DNA from: Streptomyces radiopugnans
GTDB lineage: Bacteria > Actinomycetota > Actinomycetes > Streptomycetales > Streptomycetaceae
Direction of reading: 5' to 3'
Length of the DNA: 64,000 bases
Assembly (NCBI RefSeq): GCF_900110735.1
Contig: NZ_FOET01000011.1
Span: forward strand, 62,001-126,000
Positions 36,997 to 45,466 of this stretch are shown one piece after another. The translations under genes were made by a program, and so were the position numbers. How positions within the stretch are numbered: the stretch's first letter is position 1; each line of letters opens with the position of its first letter. The notes beneath the pieces are model-generated. The model saw only the letters and a list, made by a program, of their open reading frames with translations, did no database searches and was not told the DNA's origin.

Positions 36997-38163
36997 TCAG
37001 AACTTGTTGCGCGGGGTGATCCCCAGCGACATGCCCGCCAGCCCGCGCTGGCGCCCGCCCAGCTTGCCCGCGACCGAGCGGATCGCGGAGCCCGCGGGGG
37101 AGTCCGGGTCGGTCAGCACCACCGGCCGGCCCTCGTCGCCGCCCTCGCGCAGCCGCACGTCGATCGGGATGGAGCCGAGCACGGGCACGGTGGTGCCGGT
37201 GGTCCGGCTCAGTCCGTCGGCGACGCGCTGGCCGCCGCCGGTGCCGAAGACGTCCACCATCTCGCCGCAGTGCGGACAGGGCAGCCCGGACATGTTCTCG
37301 ACCACGCCCACGATCTTCTGGTGGGTCTGCACCGCGATGGACCCGGCGCGCTCGGCCACCTCGGCGGCCGCCTGCTGCGGGGTGGTCACCACCAGGATCT
37401 CGGCGTTGGGGACGAGCTGCGCCACGGAGATGGCGATGTCGCCCGTGCCCGGCGGCAGGTCCAGCAGCAGCACGTCCAGGTCGCCCCAGTAGACGTCGGC
37501 CAGGAACTGTTGGAGGGCGCGGTGCAGCATCGGCCCGCGCCACACCACCGGGGCGTTGCCCGGGGTGAACATGCCGATCGAGATGACCTTCACACCGTTG
37601 GCGGACGGCGGCATGATCATGTTCTCGACCTGGGTGGGGCGGCCGTCGGCGCCCAGCATGCGCGGCACCGAGTGGCCGTAGATGTCGGCGTCCACGACGC
37701 CCACCTTCAGACCGTCGGCCGCCATCGCCGCCGCCAGGTTGACCGTCACCGAGGACTTGCCGACGCCGCCCTTGCCGGAGGCGATCGCGTAGACCCGGGT
37801 CAGGGAGCCGGGCCTGGCGAACGGGATCTCCCGCTCGGCCTGCCCGCCGCGGAGCGTGGCCGCCAGCTCGCGGCGCTGCTCGTCGCTCATCACGTCCAGG
37901 GAGACCGTCACATCCGTGACGCCCGCCACACCGCGGACCGCCCGGGTCACGTTCTCGGTGATCGTCTCGCGCATCGGGCAGCCGGAGACCGTCAGGTAGA
38001 CGGTGACCGCGACCGAGCCGCCGTCGCCGATCTCCACCGACTTCACCATGCCCAGATCGGTGATGGGACGGTGGATCTCGGGGTCGTCGACGGTCGCGAG
38101 CGCGGCGCGGACCGCGTCCTCGGTGGGGGCGGGGCTGGATGCCGCGGACGTGTCAGTAGCCAT
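36997..38163 (-). CDS. mrp: Mrp/ApbC-type P-loop ATPase (iron-sulphur carrier)
   Basis: 388 residues. N-terminal MIP18/DUF59 domain (about 15-95, PEIHRPITDLGMV), then ParA-like ATPase with deviant Walker A ASGKGGVGKSSV and the CxxC pair PCPHCGEMV near residue 305 that holds the 4Fe-4S cluster. Loads clusters onto apo-proteins in the cytoplasm. The ATG at 38163 has no ribosome-binding site; TACCAT six bases upstream marks a leaderless transcript. Full family length. Confidence 0.93.
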   Translation of the reverse strand: MATDTSAASSPAPTEDAVRAALATVDDPEIHRPITDLGMVKSVEIGDGGSVAVTVYLTVSGCPMRETITENVTRAVRGVAGVTDVTVSLDVMSDEQRRELAATLRGGQAEREIPFARPGSLTRVYAIASGKGGVGKSSVTVNLAAAMAADGLKVGVVDADIYGHSVPRMLGADGRPTQVENMIMPPSANGVKVISIGMFTPGNAPVVWRGPMLHRALQQFLADVYWGDLDVLLLDLPPGTGDIAISVAQLVPNAEILVVTTPQQAAAEVAERAGSIAVQTHQKIVGVVENMSGLPCPHCGEMVDVFGTGGGQRVADGLSRTTGTTVPVLGSIPIDVRLREGGDEGRPVVLTDPDSPAGSAIRSVAGKLGGRQRGLAGMSLGITPRNKF

Positions 38164-38169
38164 GCCCCG

Positions 38170-38175
38170 ATGGTA
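38170..38175 (-). promoter_or_regulatory. -10 box of leaderless mrp transcript
   Basis: TACCAT on the minus strand, six bases before the ATG. Confidence 0.55.
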
Positions 38176-38248
38176 CGGCGCACCGGCGGCGGCGCCGAAG
38201 GCGGCGGATGAGACGCGGGTCACCGCCCGAGGGACACCGGGACGGGCC

Positions 38249-38258
38249 GGGGGGGGGG
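38249..38258 (+). repeat. run of ten G within a G-tract region
   Basis: Ten consecutive G inside 38240-38285, where several further runs of three to five G follow. Could fold as a G-quadruplex on the plus strand; long homopolymers are also prone to assembly error. Confidence 0.7.
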
Positions 38259-38290
38259 CGGGCCGGGGACAGCCGGGGGACGGGGCAGGA

Positions 38291-38863
38291 TCACCGCTCG
38301 CGGTCTGGCGGCGGCTCCAGGGCGCCGCGCTGCTCCAGCTCCTTGAGCAGGTCCTGGAGCTCGGAGCGGATCCAGTCCCGGGTGGCGACCTCGCCCATGC
38401 CCATCCGCAGCGCGGCGATCTCCCGGGTGAGGTACTCGGTGTCGGCCATGGAGCGCTCGCTGCGCTTGCGGTCCTGTTCCAGGTTCACCCGGTCCCGGTC
38501 GTCCTGCCGGTTCTGGGCCAGCAGGATCAGCGGGGCGGCGTAGGACGCCTGGAGGGACAGGGCCAGGGTCAGGAAGATGAACGGGTACTCGTCGAAACGC
38601 AGGTCCGGCGGGGCCACGATGTTCCAGATGACCCACACCACGATGGTGAACGTCATCCAGACGATGAACCGGCCGGTTCCCAGGAAGCGGGCGATCCGCT
38701 CCGACAGCCGCCCGAACGCCTCCGGGTCGTACTCCGGCAGCGGACTGCGGCGCGGCACCATCGGCTGGTCCAGCCGGGCGCGGGCGGCGCGCCCGGTGGC
38801 CGGCGGAAGGCTCCGCTCGCGTTCCCTGCGCGCCATGCGCTCGTCCCGTTCCCTGTCAGCCAT
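38291..38863 (-). CDS. DUF1003 membrane protein
   Basis: 190 residues. Charged Arg/Glu-rich N-terminus, then the DUF1003 core with two membrane helices (about 70-88: GRFIVWMTFTIVVWVIWNI; about 97-115) and the motif YPFIFLTLALSLQASYAAPLI, ending in a coiled-coil-like charged segment (RDRVNLEQDRKRSERSMAD). Overlaps the upstream gene by eight bases. Paired with the MgtE-N/CBS gene as in M. tuberculosis; function unknown, possibly linked to metal ion handling. Confidence 0.9.
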   Translation of the reverse strand: MADRERDERMARRERERSLPPATGRAARARLDQPMVPRRSPLPEYDPEAFGRLSERIARFLGTGRFIVWMTFTIVVWVIWNIVAPPDLRFDEYPFIFLTLALSLQASYAAPLILLAQNRQDDRDRVNLEQDRKRSERSMADTEYLTREIAALRMGMGEVATRDWIRSELQDLLKELEQRGALEPPPDRER

Positions 38864-40169
38864 CGGCGGTCCCCCGGCCGTACCGGCGGTTCTCCGTCTG
38901 CTCGTGCACTGCGAACGTCTCCCGGGCGGCGGCCTCCCGCCAGTCGTCGGGCAGCAGGTGGTCCAGTACGTCGTCGACGGTGACGGCGCCCAGCAGCGAT
39001 CCGCTCTCGTCCACCACCGGCACCGACACGATGTTGTAAGCGGCCAGGTAGCTGGTCAGCGTGGGCAGCGGGGTGTCCGGCGGCAGCGGCCGCAGATCGG
39101 TGTCCACGACCGAGCCGACCAGGGTGCCGGGCGGCTCGCGCAGCAGCCGCTGGAAGTGCACCAGCCCCAGGTACTTGCCGGTCGGGGTCTCCTCCGGCGG
39201 GCGGCACACGTACACCTGGGCGGCCAGCGGCGCCGAGAGGTCCTGCACACGCACCCGGGCCAGCGCGTCGGCGACCGTGGCGTCGGGGCGCAGCACGATC
39301 GGGTCGGTGGTCATCATGCCGCCCGCGGTGCGCTCCTCGTACGTCAGCAACCGCCGCACCGGGGCGGCGTCCTGCGGCTCCATCAGCTCCAGCAGCCGGT
39401 TCATGTCGCCTTCCGGCAGCTCGGACAGCAGGTCGGCGGCGTCGTCGGGGTCCATCGCCTCCAGGACGTCGGCGGCGCGCTCCTCCTTGAGCTTGCCGAG
39501 GATCTCCACCTGGTCGTCCTCGGGCAGCTCCTCCAGCACGTCCGCCAGCCGGTCGTCGTCCAGCGCGGCGGCGACCTCCGCCCGCCGCTTGGGCGACAGG
39601 TGGTGCAGGACGTTGGCCAGGTCGGCCGGGCGCAGCTGCTCGAAGGTGGCCAGCAGGTTGGCCGCGCCCTGGCCCTCCTCCTCCAGCGACAGGCCGGTCA
39701 CCGCCGACCACTCCACGGTCAGCGTCTCGCCCGCCCGCCGCCGGCGCAGCCCGCCGCCGCCGCGGCGCACGAAGACCTTGTCGATCAGCCAGTCGCGGCG
39801 CCCGGGGACCTGGGTGAGGCCGACGTCGAGCACGGTGACCTTCTCGCCCGTCTCGACCAGCGTCACCTGGCGGTCCAGCAGTTCGCCCAGGACCAGCGTC
39901 TCGGTGGGCCGCTGCTCGAAGCGCCGCATGTTGACCACACCGGTGGTGATCACCTGGCCCGACGCGACGCCGGTCACCCGGGTCATGGGAAGGAAGATGC
40001 GCCGCCGGCTGACCACCTCGACGACCAGTCCGAGCACGCGCGGCGGACGTCCGCCGACGCGCAGCATCGCCACCACGTCCCGCACCCGGCCGACCTGGTC
40101 CCCGACGGGGTCGAAGACGGCCACGCCGGAGAGGTGCGAGACGAAGACCCGCTGGGCGCCCAGCACCAT
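38856..40169 (-). CDS. MgtE N-domain / CBS-domain protein without channel
   Basis: 437 residues. PRC-barrel-like segment (about 1-110, VAVFDPVGDQVGRVRDVV), MgtE intracellular N-domain of superhelical repeats (about 170-275, DVLEELPEDDQVEILGKL) and a CBS pair (about 290-410: TTDPIVLRPDATVADAL and SVPVVDESGSLLGAVTVDDVLD). The transmembrane Mg channel of MgtE is absent, so this is probably a regulatory magnesium or nucleotide sensor. ATG 40169 is preceded by GGAGGA. Cotranscribed with DUF1003; divergent from the lipoprotein gene; corA lies four genes away. Confidence 0.9.
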   Translation of the reverse strand: MVLGAQRVFVSHLSGVAVFDPVGDQVGRVRDVVAMLRVGGRPPRVLGLVVEVVSRRRIFLPMTRVTGVASGQVITTGVVNMRRFEQRPTETLVLGELLDRQVTLVETGEKVTVLDVGLTQVPGRRDWLIDKVFVRRGGGGLRRRRAGETLTVEWSAVTGLSLEEEGQGAANLLATFEQLRPADLANVLHHLSPKRRAEVAAALDDDRLADVLEELPEDDQVEILGKLKEERAADVLEAMDPDDAADLLSELPEGDMNRLLELMEPQDAAPVRRLLTYEERTAGGMMTTDPIVLRPDATVADALARVRVQDLSAPLAAQVYVCRPPEETPTGKYLGLVHFQRLLREPPGTLVGSVVDTDLRPLPPDTPLPTLTSYLAAYNIVSVPVVDESGSLLGAVTVDDVLDHLLPDDWREAAARETFAVHEQTENRRYGRGTADG

Positions 40170-40388
40170 GGTCCATCCTCCGCTTCCCACTCGGTCCGCC
40201 GCGTGCGGCAGGTTCCGCATCCGCCGTACGCGCCGTACCTGCCGTGTGTGCCGTGTACCCGCGTGTGGCCGAGTGCCCGCATGCGAGGCGTAACCCGAAT
40301 GCGGTTTTCAGGCTAACGCGCCCCGTTCCGGCCCCGTGCGGCGGCACCGGCCGTACGGTCGCCCGCGACCCGGTCCGGGTGCCCCCGG

Positions 40389-40394
40389 TAGGGT
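40389..40394 (+). promoter_or_regulatory. candidate -10 box of the lipoprotein gene
   Basis: TAGGGT about 38 bases before the GTG at 40433, compatible with a short 5' leader. No convincing -35. Confidence 0.4.
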
Positions 40395-40432
40395 GCCGTC
40401 GTCCTGCCCCGGCATCAGGAGGAAGAGCTGAC

Positions 40433-41200
40433 GTGACTGCGTGGGTCCACGGTGTTCGCGCCCGGAGTACGGCCGTGTCGGTGGGGGCGGTCTGCGCGGT
40501 CCTGCTGACCCTGCTCACGGGGTGCGGGTCGAAGGACCCGAACGAGGGGACCAACGGGGTCGGCAGACTCCCGGCCGCCGAGATCGAGGAGAGGGCGGCC
40601 AAGGCCGCCCGGGCGGCGCAGTCCGTACGGCTGTCGGGCAGCGTGGTCAGCAAGGGCCGCACCTACCGGCTGGACATGCGGCTGAAGGACAACGGCGGCC
40701 TGGGCGAGGTCTCGGCCAGGGGCGGCCCCCGCTTCGAGCTGCTGCGGGTCGGCGAGGACCTCTACCTCAAGGCGAACGCCGACTTCTGGGCCGACCAGGG
40801 CAAGGGCGACGAGAAGCCGGACGAGGCCGACCTCGCGGCGGCCCGCAAGCTGGAGGGCAAGTACGTCAAGGTGCCCTCCGGGGACCCCGCCTACAAGCAG
40901 CTCAGCGGATTCACGGACAAGGACGTGCTGCTCGACGGGCTGCTCACCCTGAACGGCGAGCGCGGGACCGGTGACCACGGCGAGGTCGACGGAGTGCGGA
41001 CGGTCGAGGTGCGGGCCGCCGAGGGCGACGGCGGGATACTCAGCGTCTCGCTGATCGGCACGCCCTACCCGCTGCGGCTGGAGCGCGGCGGCGACGCGGG
41101 CGTGGTCCAGATGCTGGAGTGGGACAAGGAGTTCACGCTGCGCGCCCCGGAGAAGGACCAGATCGTCGACTACGGCAAGAAGATCTCGGCGGCGGAGTGA
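40433..41200 (+). CDS. LppX/LprAFG-type lipoprotein
   Basis: 255 residues. Signal peptide with lipobox LLTGC and Cys31 as lipidation site, GTG 40433 behind AGGAGGAAG. The mature domain (VRLSGSVVSKGRTYRLDMRL, FELLRVGEDLYLKANADFW) is the half-barrel of the LppX_LprAFG family, which binds lipids in mycobacteria. Ligand in Streptomyces unknown. Own terminator follows. Confidence 0.83.
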   Translation: MTAWVHGVRARSTAVSVGAVCAVLLTLLTGCGSKDPNEGTNGVGRLPAAEIEERAAKAARAAQSVRLSGSVVSKGRTYRLDMRLKDNGGLGEVSARGGPRFELLRVGEDLYLKANADFWADQGKGDEKPDEADLAAARKLEGKYVKVPSGDPAYKQLSGFTDKDVLLDGLLTLNGERGTGDHGEVDGVRTVEVRAAEGDGGILSVSLIGTPYPLRLERGGDAGVVQMLEWDKEFTLRAPEKDQIVDYGKKISAAE

Positions 41201-41212
41201 CGGCAGAGTGAC

Positions 41213-41240
41213 GGAGCCGGGCGCCCCGCCACCCGGCTCC
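41213..41240. terminator. lipoprotein-gene terminator
   Basis: Nine-bp stem GGAGCCGGG/CCCGGCTCC (41213-41221 with 41232-41240), ten-base loop, 12 bases after the stop; the minus-strand gene at 41282 also ends here. Confidence 0.7.
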
Positions 41241-41281
41241 CTCCGGCCGGTTCCGTCCCCCCGGCGCCGCTCCCCGGCGTC

Positions 41282-41872
41282 CTACCGGCCCTTCCTCCCC
41301 GGCCTTCCCGGCCGGCCGCGGCGCAGCAGCTTCGGCAGCCCGGCCGGGACCGGGCGGCGCGTGGTCGCCGGCGTCGGCGGCGGGACGGCGGCCCGCAGCT
41401 CCTCCGGCATCGAACCGGGCCCCTCCAGAAGCGCTCCGGCGGGTTCCAGGCGCAGCACACGGCACTCGCGGGCCCAGCGCTCGGCGATCGTCGTGGTGTC
41501 CGGCGCGTTGAGCCGCCTGCCCGCCAGCTCGGCCACCGCTTCCCGCCACTCCTCGCCGCCCGGCGGCAGCTCCACCACCCGGGCCGGCCAGACGGCCAGC
41601 AGCCCGCCCTTGTCCTTGCTGCGCACCGAGACCGTGGCGGCGGCGCCGCCGGTGAGCCCCAGAGGCTCCAGCGGCTGCTCCGCGGGGCCGTCGCCCACCA
41701 GGTGCACGGCGCCGTCGTGCCAGACGTGCCACAGCGCGCGCTCCGGCCCCCGGGGGCCGCGCACCCACACCAGCGCGGACTTCTTCGCCGACTCCTCGAT
41801 CAGCGCCCGGTCGGACACGGGAAGGGGCGCCGGGGACATCCGGGAGCCGGCGGGAACGGACGGATCGGCCAT
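41282..41872 (-). CDS. conserved hypothetical protein, 196 residues
   Basis: Cytoplasmic; no membrane segments. Residues 20-145 look like a beta-rich fold (SALVWVRGPRGPERALWHVWHD, GAVHLVGDGPAEQPL, LAVWPARVVELPPG) reminiscent of FMN-binding split barrels, but I cannot assign a family. The C-terminus ends in a basic Arg/Gly/Pro tail (LRRGRPGRPGRKGR). Start ATG 41872 is six bases from TAGGGT on the minus strand, a leaderless arrangement, and no ribosome-binding site exists. Confidence 0.72.
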   Translation of the reverse strand: MADPSVPAGSRMSPAPLPVSDRALIEESAKKSALVWVRGPRGPERALWHVWHDGAVHLVGDGPAEQPLEPLGLTGGAAATVSVRSKDKGGLLAVWPARVVELPPGGEEWREAVAELAGRRLNAPDTTTIAERWARECRVLRLEPAGALLEGPGSMPEELRAAVPPPTPATTRRPVPAGLPKLLRRGRPGRPGRKGR

Positions 41873-41878
41873 GGGGCG

Positions 41879-41884
41879 ACCCTA
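41879..41884 (-). promoter_or_regulatory. -10 box of leaderless transcript (41872)
   Basis: TAGGGT on the minus strand, six bases before the ATG at 41872. Confidence 0.55.
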
Positions 41885-42078
41885 CCGCCGCCCCGGCCGC
41901 CCCGGCCGTGCCGGAGGCCCGGGGCGGGTCCGGCAGCCGGACGGTCAGTACCGCGGCACGGTCACGCGCCTTACGCTGGTGGCCGGCGGCGCGCCCACCG
42001 GCGCCCCGACCCGTTCCGGTCCCGAACCGGGTCCCGAAGACCCCGGTCCGGACCTCAGCAGCCCCGGAGAGGAGCCCC

Positions 42079-43029
42079 GTGCGCGCCGTCAGGACCCGTA
42101 CCGCCGCGCCCCGACAGGCAGCCGGAGCCGTGGCGGGACGACACCCGGGCACCGGCCTGGACCTGTTCCTGCTGGCGGTCGCCGTGTCCGGCATCTCCCT
42201 GTCCGCGCCCCTGATCGCGGCCACCGCCGCCCCGGCCCTGGCCATCGCCTTCTGGCGCAACGCCATGGCGGTCGGCGCCCTCACCCCGCTGGCCCTCCTC
42301 CGCCACCGGGCCGGACTGCGGGCCATGGGACGCCGCAACGTGCTGCTGGCCGCCGCCGCCGGCGCGCTGCTCGCGCTGCACTTCGCGCTGTGGCTGCCCA
42401 GCCTCCACATGACCTCGGTCGCCTCCTCGACCGCGCTGGTCACCACCACCCCGATCTGGACCACCCTGCTGCTGCGGCTGCGCGGCCAGAGCTCGCCCGC
42501 CCTGGTCTGGGCGGGCACGGCGGTCGCCTTCGCCGGAGTGGTGATCCTCACGGGGGTCGACCTGTCGCTCTCGCCGCGGGCGCTGGCGGGCGACGCCCTG
42601 GCGCTGGGCGGCGGCATGGCGGCGGCCGGGTACGTCCTGCTGGGGGCGGAGGTGCGCCGCACGGTCTCCACCACCGCCTACACCTACGTCTGCTACGGCA
42701 CCACGTCCGTGCTGCTGCTGGCCGCCTGCCTGGTCTTCGGCGCCGACCTCGGCGGCTACAGCGGCGAGACCTGGATCAAGCTCGCCGTCCTCACCGTCAC
42801 CGCGCAACTGCTGGGCCACTCGCTGATCAACCGGGTGGTGCGCGGGCTCGGACCGTCGGTCACCTCCACGGCGATCCTGCTGGAGACACCGGGCGCGGCG
42901 CTGATCGCGGCGCTCTGGCTGGGCCAGAACCCGCCGGCGGCCGTCTACGGGGCGCTGGCGGTGATCCTGCTCGGCCTGGCCCTGGTGGTCCGGGGCAACG
43001 CCGGGCCCGCGCGCCGCGCGCGGGCCTGA
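42079..43029 (+). CDS. EamA-family (DMT) transporter
   Basis: 316 residues, about ten hydrophobic helices in two EamA repeats. GTG 42079 is preferred because GGAGAGGAG (42066-42074) precedes it; the in-frame upstream extension is not membrane-like. Second repeat motif VTSTAILLETPGAALIAALWLG is typical. Drug/metabolite transporter; substrate cannot be predicted. Convergent with corA. Confidence 0.88.
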   Translation: MRAVRTRTAAPRQAAGAVAGRHPGTGLDLFLLAVAVSGISLSAPLIAATAAPALAIAFWRNAMAVGALTPLALLRHRAGLRAMGRRNVLLAAAAGALLALHFALWLPSLHMTSVASSTALVTTTPIWTTLLLRLRGQSSPALVWAGTAVAFAGVVILTGVDLSLSPRALAGDALALGGGMAAAGYVLLGAEVRRTVSTTAYTYVCYGTTSVLLLAACLVFGADLGGYSGETWIKLAVLTVTAQLLGHSLINRVVRGLGPSVTSTAILLETPGAALIAALWLGQNPPAAVYGALAVILLGLALVVRGNAGPARRARA

Positions 43030-43087
43030 CGCCCCGTCCGGCCTCCGGTCTCCGCCCCCGGCCCCCGCGCCCCGCGGCGGGCCGTTC

Positions 43088-44242
43088 CTACAGCCAGCCG
43101 TTGCGCTTGAAGCCGCGGTGGATGGCGTAGCAGATCCCGACGATCACGGCCATGACGGCCGGGTAGCCGTAACGCCACTGGAGTTCCGGCATGTACTCGA
43201 AGTTCATGCCGTAGATCCCGGCGATCATCGTCGGGACGGCGAAGATCGCCGCCCATGAGGTGATCTTCCGCATGTCCTCGTTCTGCGCGACCGTCGCCTG
43301 GGCCAGGTTCGCCTGGAGGATGGAGTTGAGCAGGTCGTCGAAGGAGAGCACCTGCTCGTTGACCCGGGTCAGATGGTCCGCCACGTCGCGGAAGTACTTC
43401 TGGATGTCGGGGTCGACCAGCCGCATCGGCCGCTCGCTCAGCAGCTGCATCGGCCGCAGCAGCGGCGAGACCGCCCGCTTGAACTCCAGCACCTCGCGCT
43501 TGAGCTGGTAGATCCGCCCGGCGTCGCGGCCCCGGCGGCCCTTGCCCGCGCTCTCGGAGAAGACCTGGATCTCCACCTCGTCGATGTCGTCCTGCACCGC
43601 GTCGGCGACCGCCAGATAACCGTCCACCACCTGGTCGGCGATGGCGTGCAGCACGGCCGAGGGGCCCTTGGCCAGCAGCTCGGGGTCGTCCTCCAGCCGG
43701 TGGCGCAGGGTGCGCAGCGAGCCCTGGCCGCCGTGCCGGACGGTGATGATGTAGTCCCGGCCGGTGAAGCACATCACCTCGCCGGTCTCCACCACCTCGC
43801 TGGAGTCGGTGAGTTCGGCGTGCTCGACGTAGTGGATCGTCTTGAAGACGGTGAAGAGGGAGTCGTCGTACCGCTCCAGCTTCGGCCGCTGGTGCGCGTG
43901 CACCGCATCCTCCACGGCGAGCGGGTGCAGGCCGAACTCGCGGGCGATGCCGGAGAACTCCCGCTCGGTGGGCTCGTGCAGACCGATCCACACGAACGCC
44001 CCGCCGCCCGTGCCCCCCTGCGGTCCCTGGGGCCCCTGCCGCTCCCCGGAACGCAGGGAGCGCAGGGCCTCGGCCGGGGTCATGTGCCGCGACTCGCGGC
44101 GGCCGTCGCGGTAGACGGCGCAGTCCACCACCGCGCTGGTCGCGGTGGTGTCGACGCCGGAGGTGTTGTGGGCGTAGGGGGAACGGCCGCCCCGGCGCAG
44201 GGTGGGGCGGACCGCGGCGCGCAGGTCACGGATCATCGACAT
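43088..44242 (-). CDS. corA: CorA-like magnesium/cobalt channel
   Basis: 384 residues. Large cytoplasmic N-domain with a long helix, then two C-terminal membrane helices around the signature YGMNFEYMPE; final helix YPAVMAVIVGICYAI and a basic end (RGFKRNGWL). GMN selectivity motif is intact. GAAGGAG six bases before ATG 44242 fixes the start over the ATG two codons later. Pentameric Mg import; two genes with MgtE-N/CBS and DUF1003 lie upstream in the same region. Confidence 0.93.
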   Translation of the reverse strand: MSMIRDLRAAVRPTLRRGGRSPYAHNTSGVDTTATSAVVDCAVYRDGRRESRHMTPAEALRSLRSGERQGPQGPQGGTGGGAFVWIGLHEPTEREFSGIAREFGLHPLAVEDAVHAHQRPKLERYDDSLFTVFKTIHYVEHAELTDSSEVVETGEVMCFTGRDYIITVRHGGQGSLRTLRHRLEDDPELLAKGPSAVLHAIADQVVDGYLAVADAVQDDIDEVEIQVFSESAGKGRRGRDAGRIYQLKREVLEFKRAVSPLLRPMQLLSERPMRLVDPDIQKYFRDVADHLTRVNEQVLSFDDLLNSILQANLAQATVAQNEDMRKITSWAAIFAVPTMIAGIYGMNFEYMPELQWRYGYPAVMAVIVGICYAIHRGFKRNGWL

Positions 44243-44713
44243 GCTGGGCTCCTTCGCGTGCCGAGCCGCCGGTGAACGGGCGCAGCGCTGCCCGGAATGG
44301 GGGCCTACGGGGCCGTCGACGGGAAGTCGACGGGCCGGAGGTCTGCAAAGCGGGCACCACGCGGGACCGTACGCACAGGCGGCATTCGCTGAGAACGTCG
44401 GTCGAGCAGGGGACTCATGCGCTCTTCCGCGAAGCCGGTCCGCAGGAGAAAAAGGGGGACTTCCAGGGTTTCACCGCTCGGCGGTGGGGGGAGGAAGGCC
44501 CTCAGGCAAGGGGACGTGGCTGCCGTACGGAAGAGCGGCTGGTACTGCACGGTCGACTCGGATCCATCGCAGCCCCACCTCCTCCGGCCGGTCCCCGCTG
44601 GGGGAAATCTGTGTACACGCCTTGACCAGCAGTCAACGGTAGCACTCGCGGACGCTCCTCACGTCCCGCTCCGGGGCCGACTCGTACCCTCTTTGCCTGA
44701 TCAATACACGATC
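44243..44713 (+). other. intergenic region between corA and SUFU gene
   Basis: About 470 bases with no supportable gene. Open frames in it have GC-noise composition. It contains corA's promoter region and a TTGAC/GTCAA inverted repeat (44622-44626 with 44632-44636) that could be an operator or a -35 element. The last stretch (44690-44720) becomes AT-richer before the leaderless -10 box. Confidence 0.45.
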
Positions 44714-44719
44714 TATGCT
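44714..44719 (+). promoter_or_regulatory. -10 box of leaderless SUFU-gene transcript
   Basis: TATGCT six bases before the ATG at 44726; TTGCCT at 44693-44698 is a possible -35 with a short (15-base) spacer. Confidence 0.65.
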
Positions 44720-44725
44720 CGCCGT

Positions 44726-45337
44726 ATGGCACACGTTCTGGAACTGGTCGAGGCCCGGCTGCGCAGCGCCCTGGGAGAGCCCGACGCGCGGGCGGCGGTG
44801 ACCTTCCTGGGCGCCGACCGGATCGAGGTGCTGCGCTTCCCGGACACCCGGGAGGGTTCCGCAGGCGGGAACGGCCTGGTGCGCTACGCCACCCTGGGGA
44901 TGTCCGCCGCCCCCATGGCCGACCCCGCCGCCGTACTCGCCGACCCCGAACGAGGGCCCCGCGCCGAGCTGGTGCTGACGGTGCGCGCCGGTCTGGCCGA
45001 CACCGACAAGGTGCTGCGCCCGCTCGCCGTGCTCGCCGCCTCCCCCCAGGTCGAGGGCGTGGTCGTGGCCCCCGGCGCCTCGCTGGACGTGGGCGAGCCG
45101 CTGTGGCCGGGCGCCCCCTTCACCTCCGTGCTGGTCGCCGAGCCCGGAGGTCTGGTGGAGGACCTGGAGCTGGATCCGCCGATGGACCCGGTGCGCTTCC
45201 TCCCCCTGCTGCCGATGACGCCCAACGAGGCGGCCTGGAAGCGGGTGCACGGCGCGGCGGAGCTCCAGGAGCGCTGGCTGGCCCGCGGTACGGACCTGCG
45301 CGATCCCCGGCGGGCGTCCGTTCCCCTGACGGACTGA
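44726..45337 (+). CDS. suppressor-of-fused (SUFU) domain protein
   Basis: 203 residues covering one SUFU domain: LVRYATLGMSAAPM, ELVLTVRAG, LPMTPNEAAWKRVHGAAELQERW. The ending DLRDPRRASVPLTD is usual in actinobacterial members. ATG 44726 is preceded by a leaderless-type -10 box. Bacterial SUFU proteins are often immunity or antitoxin-like, but in this conserved housekeeping context that role is not evident. Followed by a DUF6758-like gene. Confidence 0.88.
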   Translation: MAHVLELVEARLRSALGEPDARAAVTFLGADRIEVLRFPDTREGSAGGNGLVRYATLGMSAAPMADPAAVLADPERGPRAELVLTVRAGLADTDKVLRPLAVLAASPQVEGVVVAPGASLDVGEPLWPGAPFTSVLVAEPGGLVEDLELDPPMDPVRFLPLLPMTPNEAAWKRVHGAAELQERWLARGTDLRDPRRASVPLTD

Positions 45338-45466
45338 GATCCCGCCCGGCCCCCCGTCCGGAGCACCGTCCGCGCCCTCCGGCCGGCCGCCGCCGGGCGC
45401 GCCCCGGACGATCCGTACGAGTGATCGTCCTTGACGCCGGGCTTCCCGGGGAGGACCGTGGGCCCC

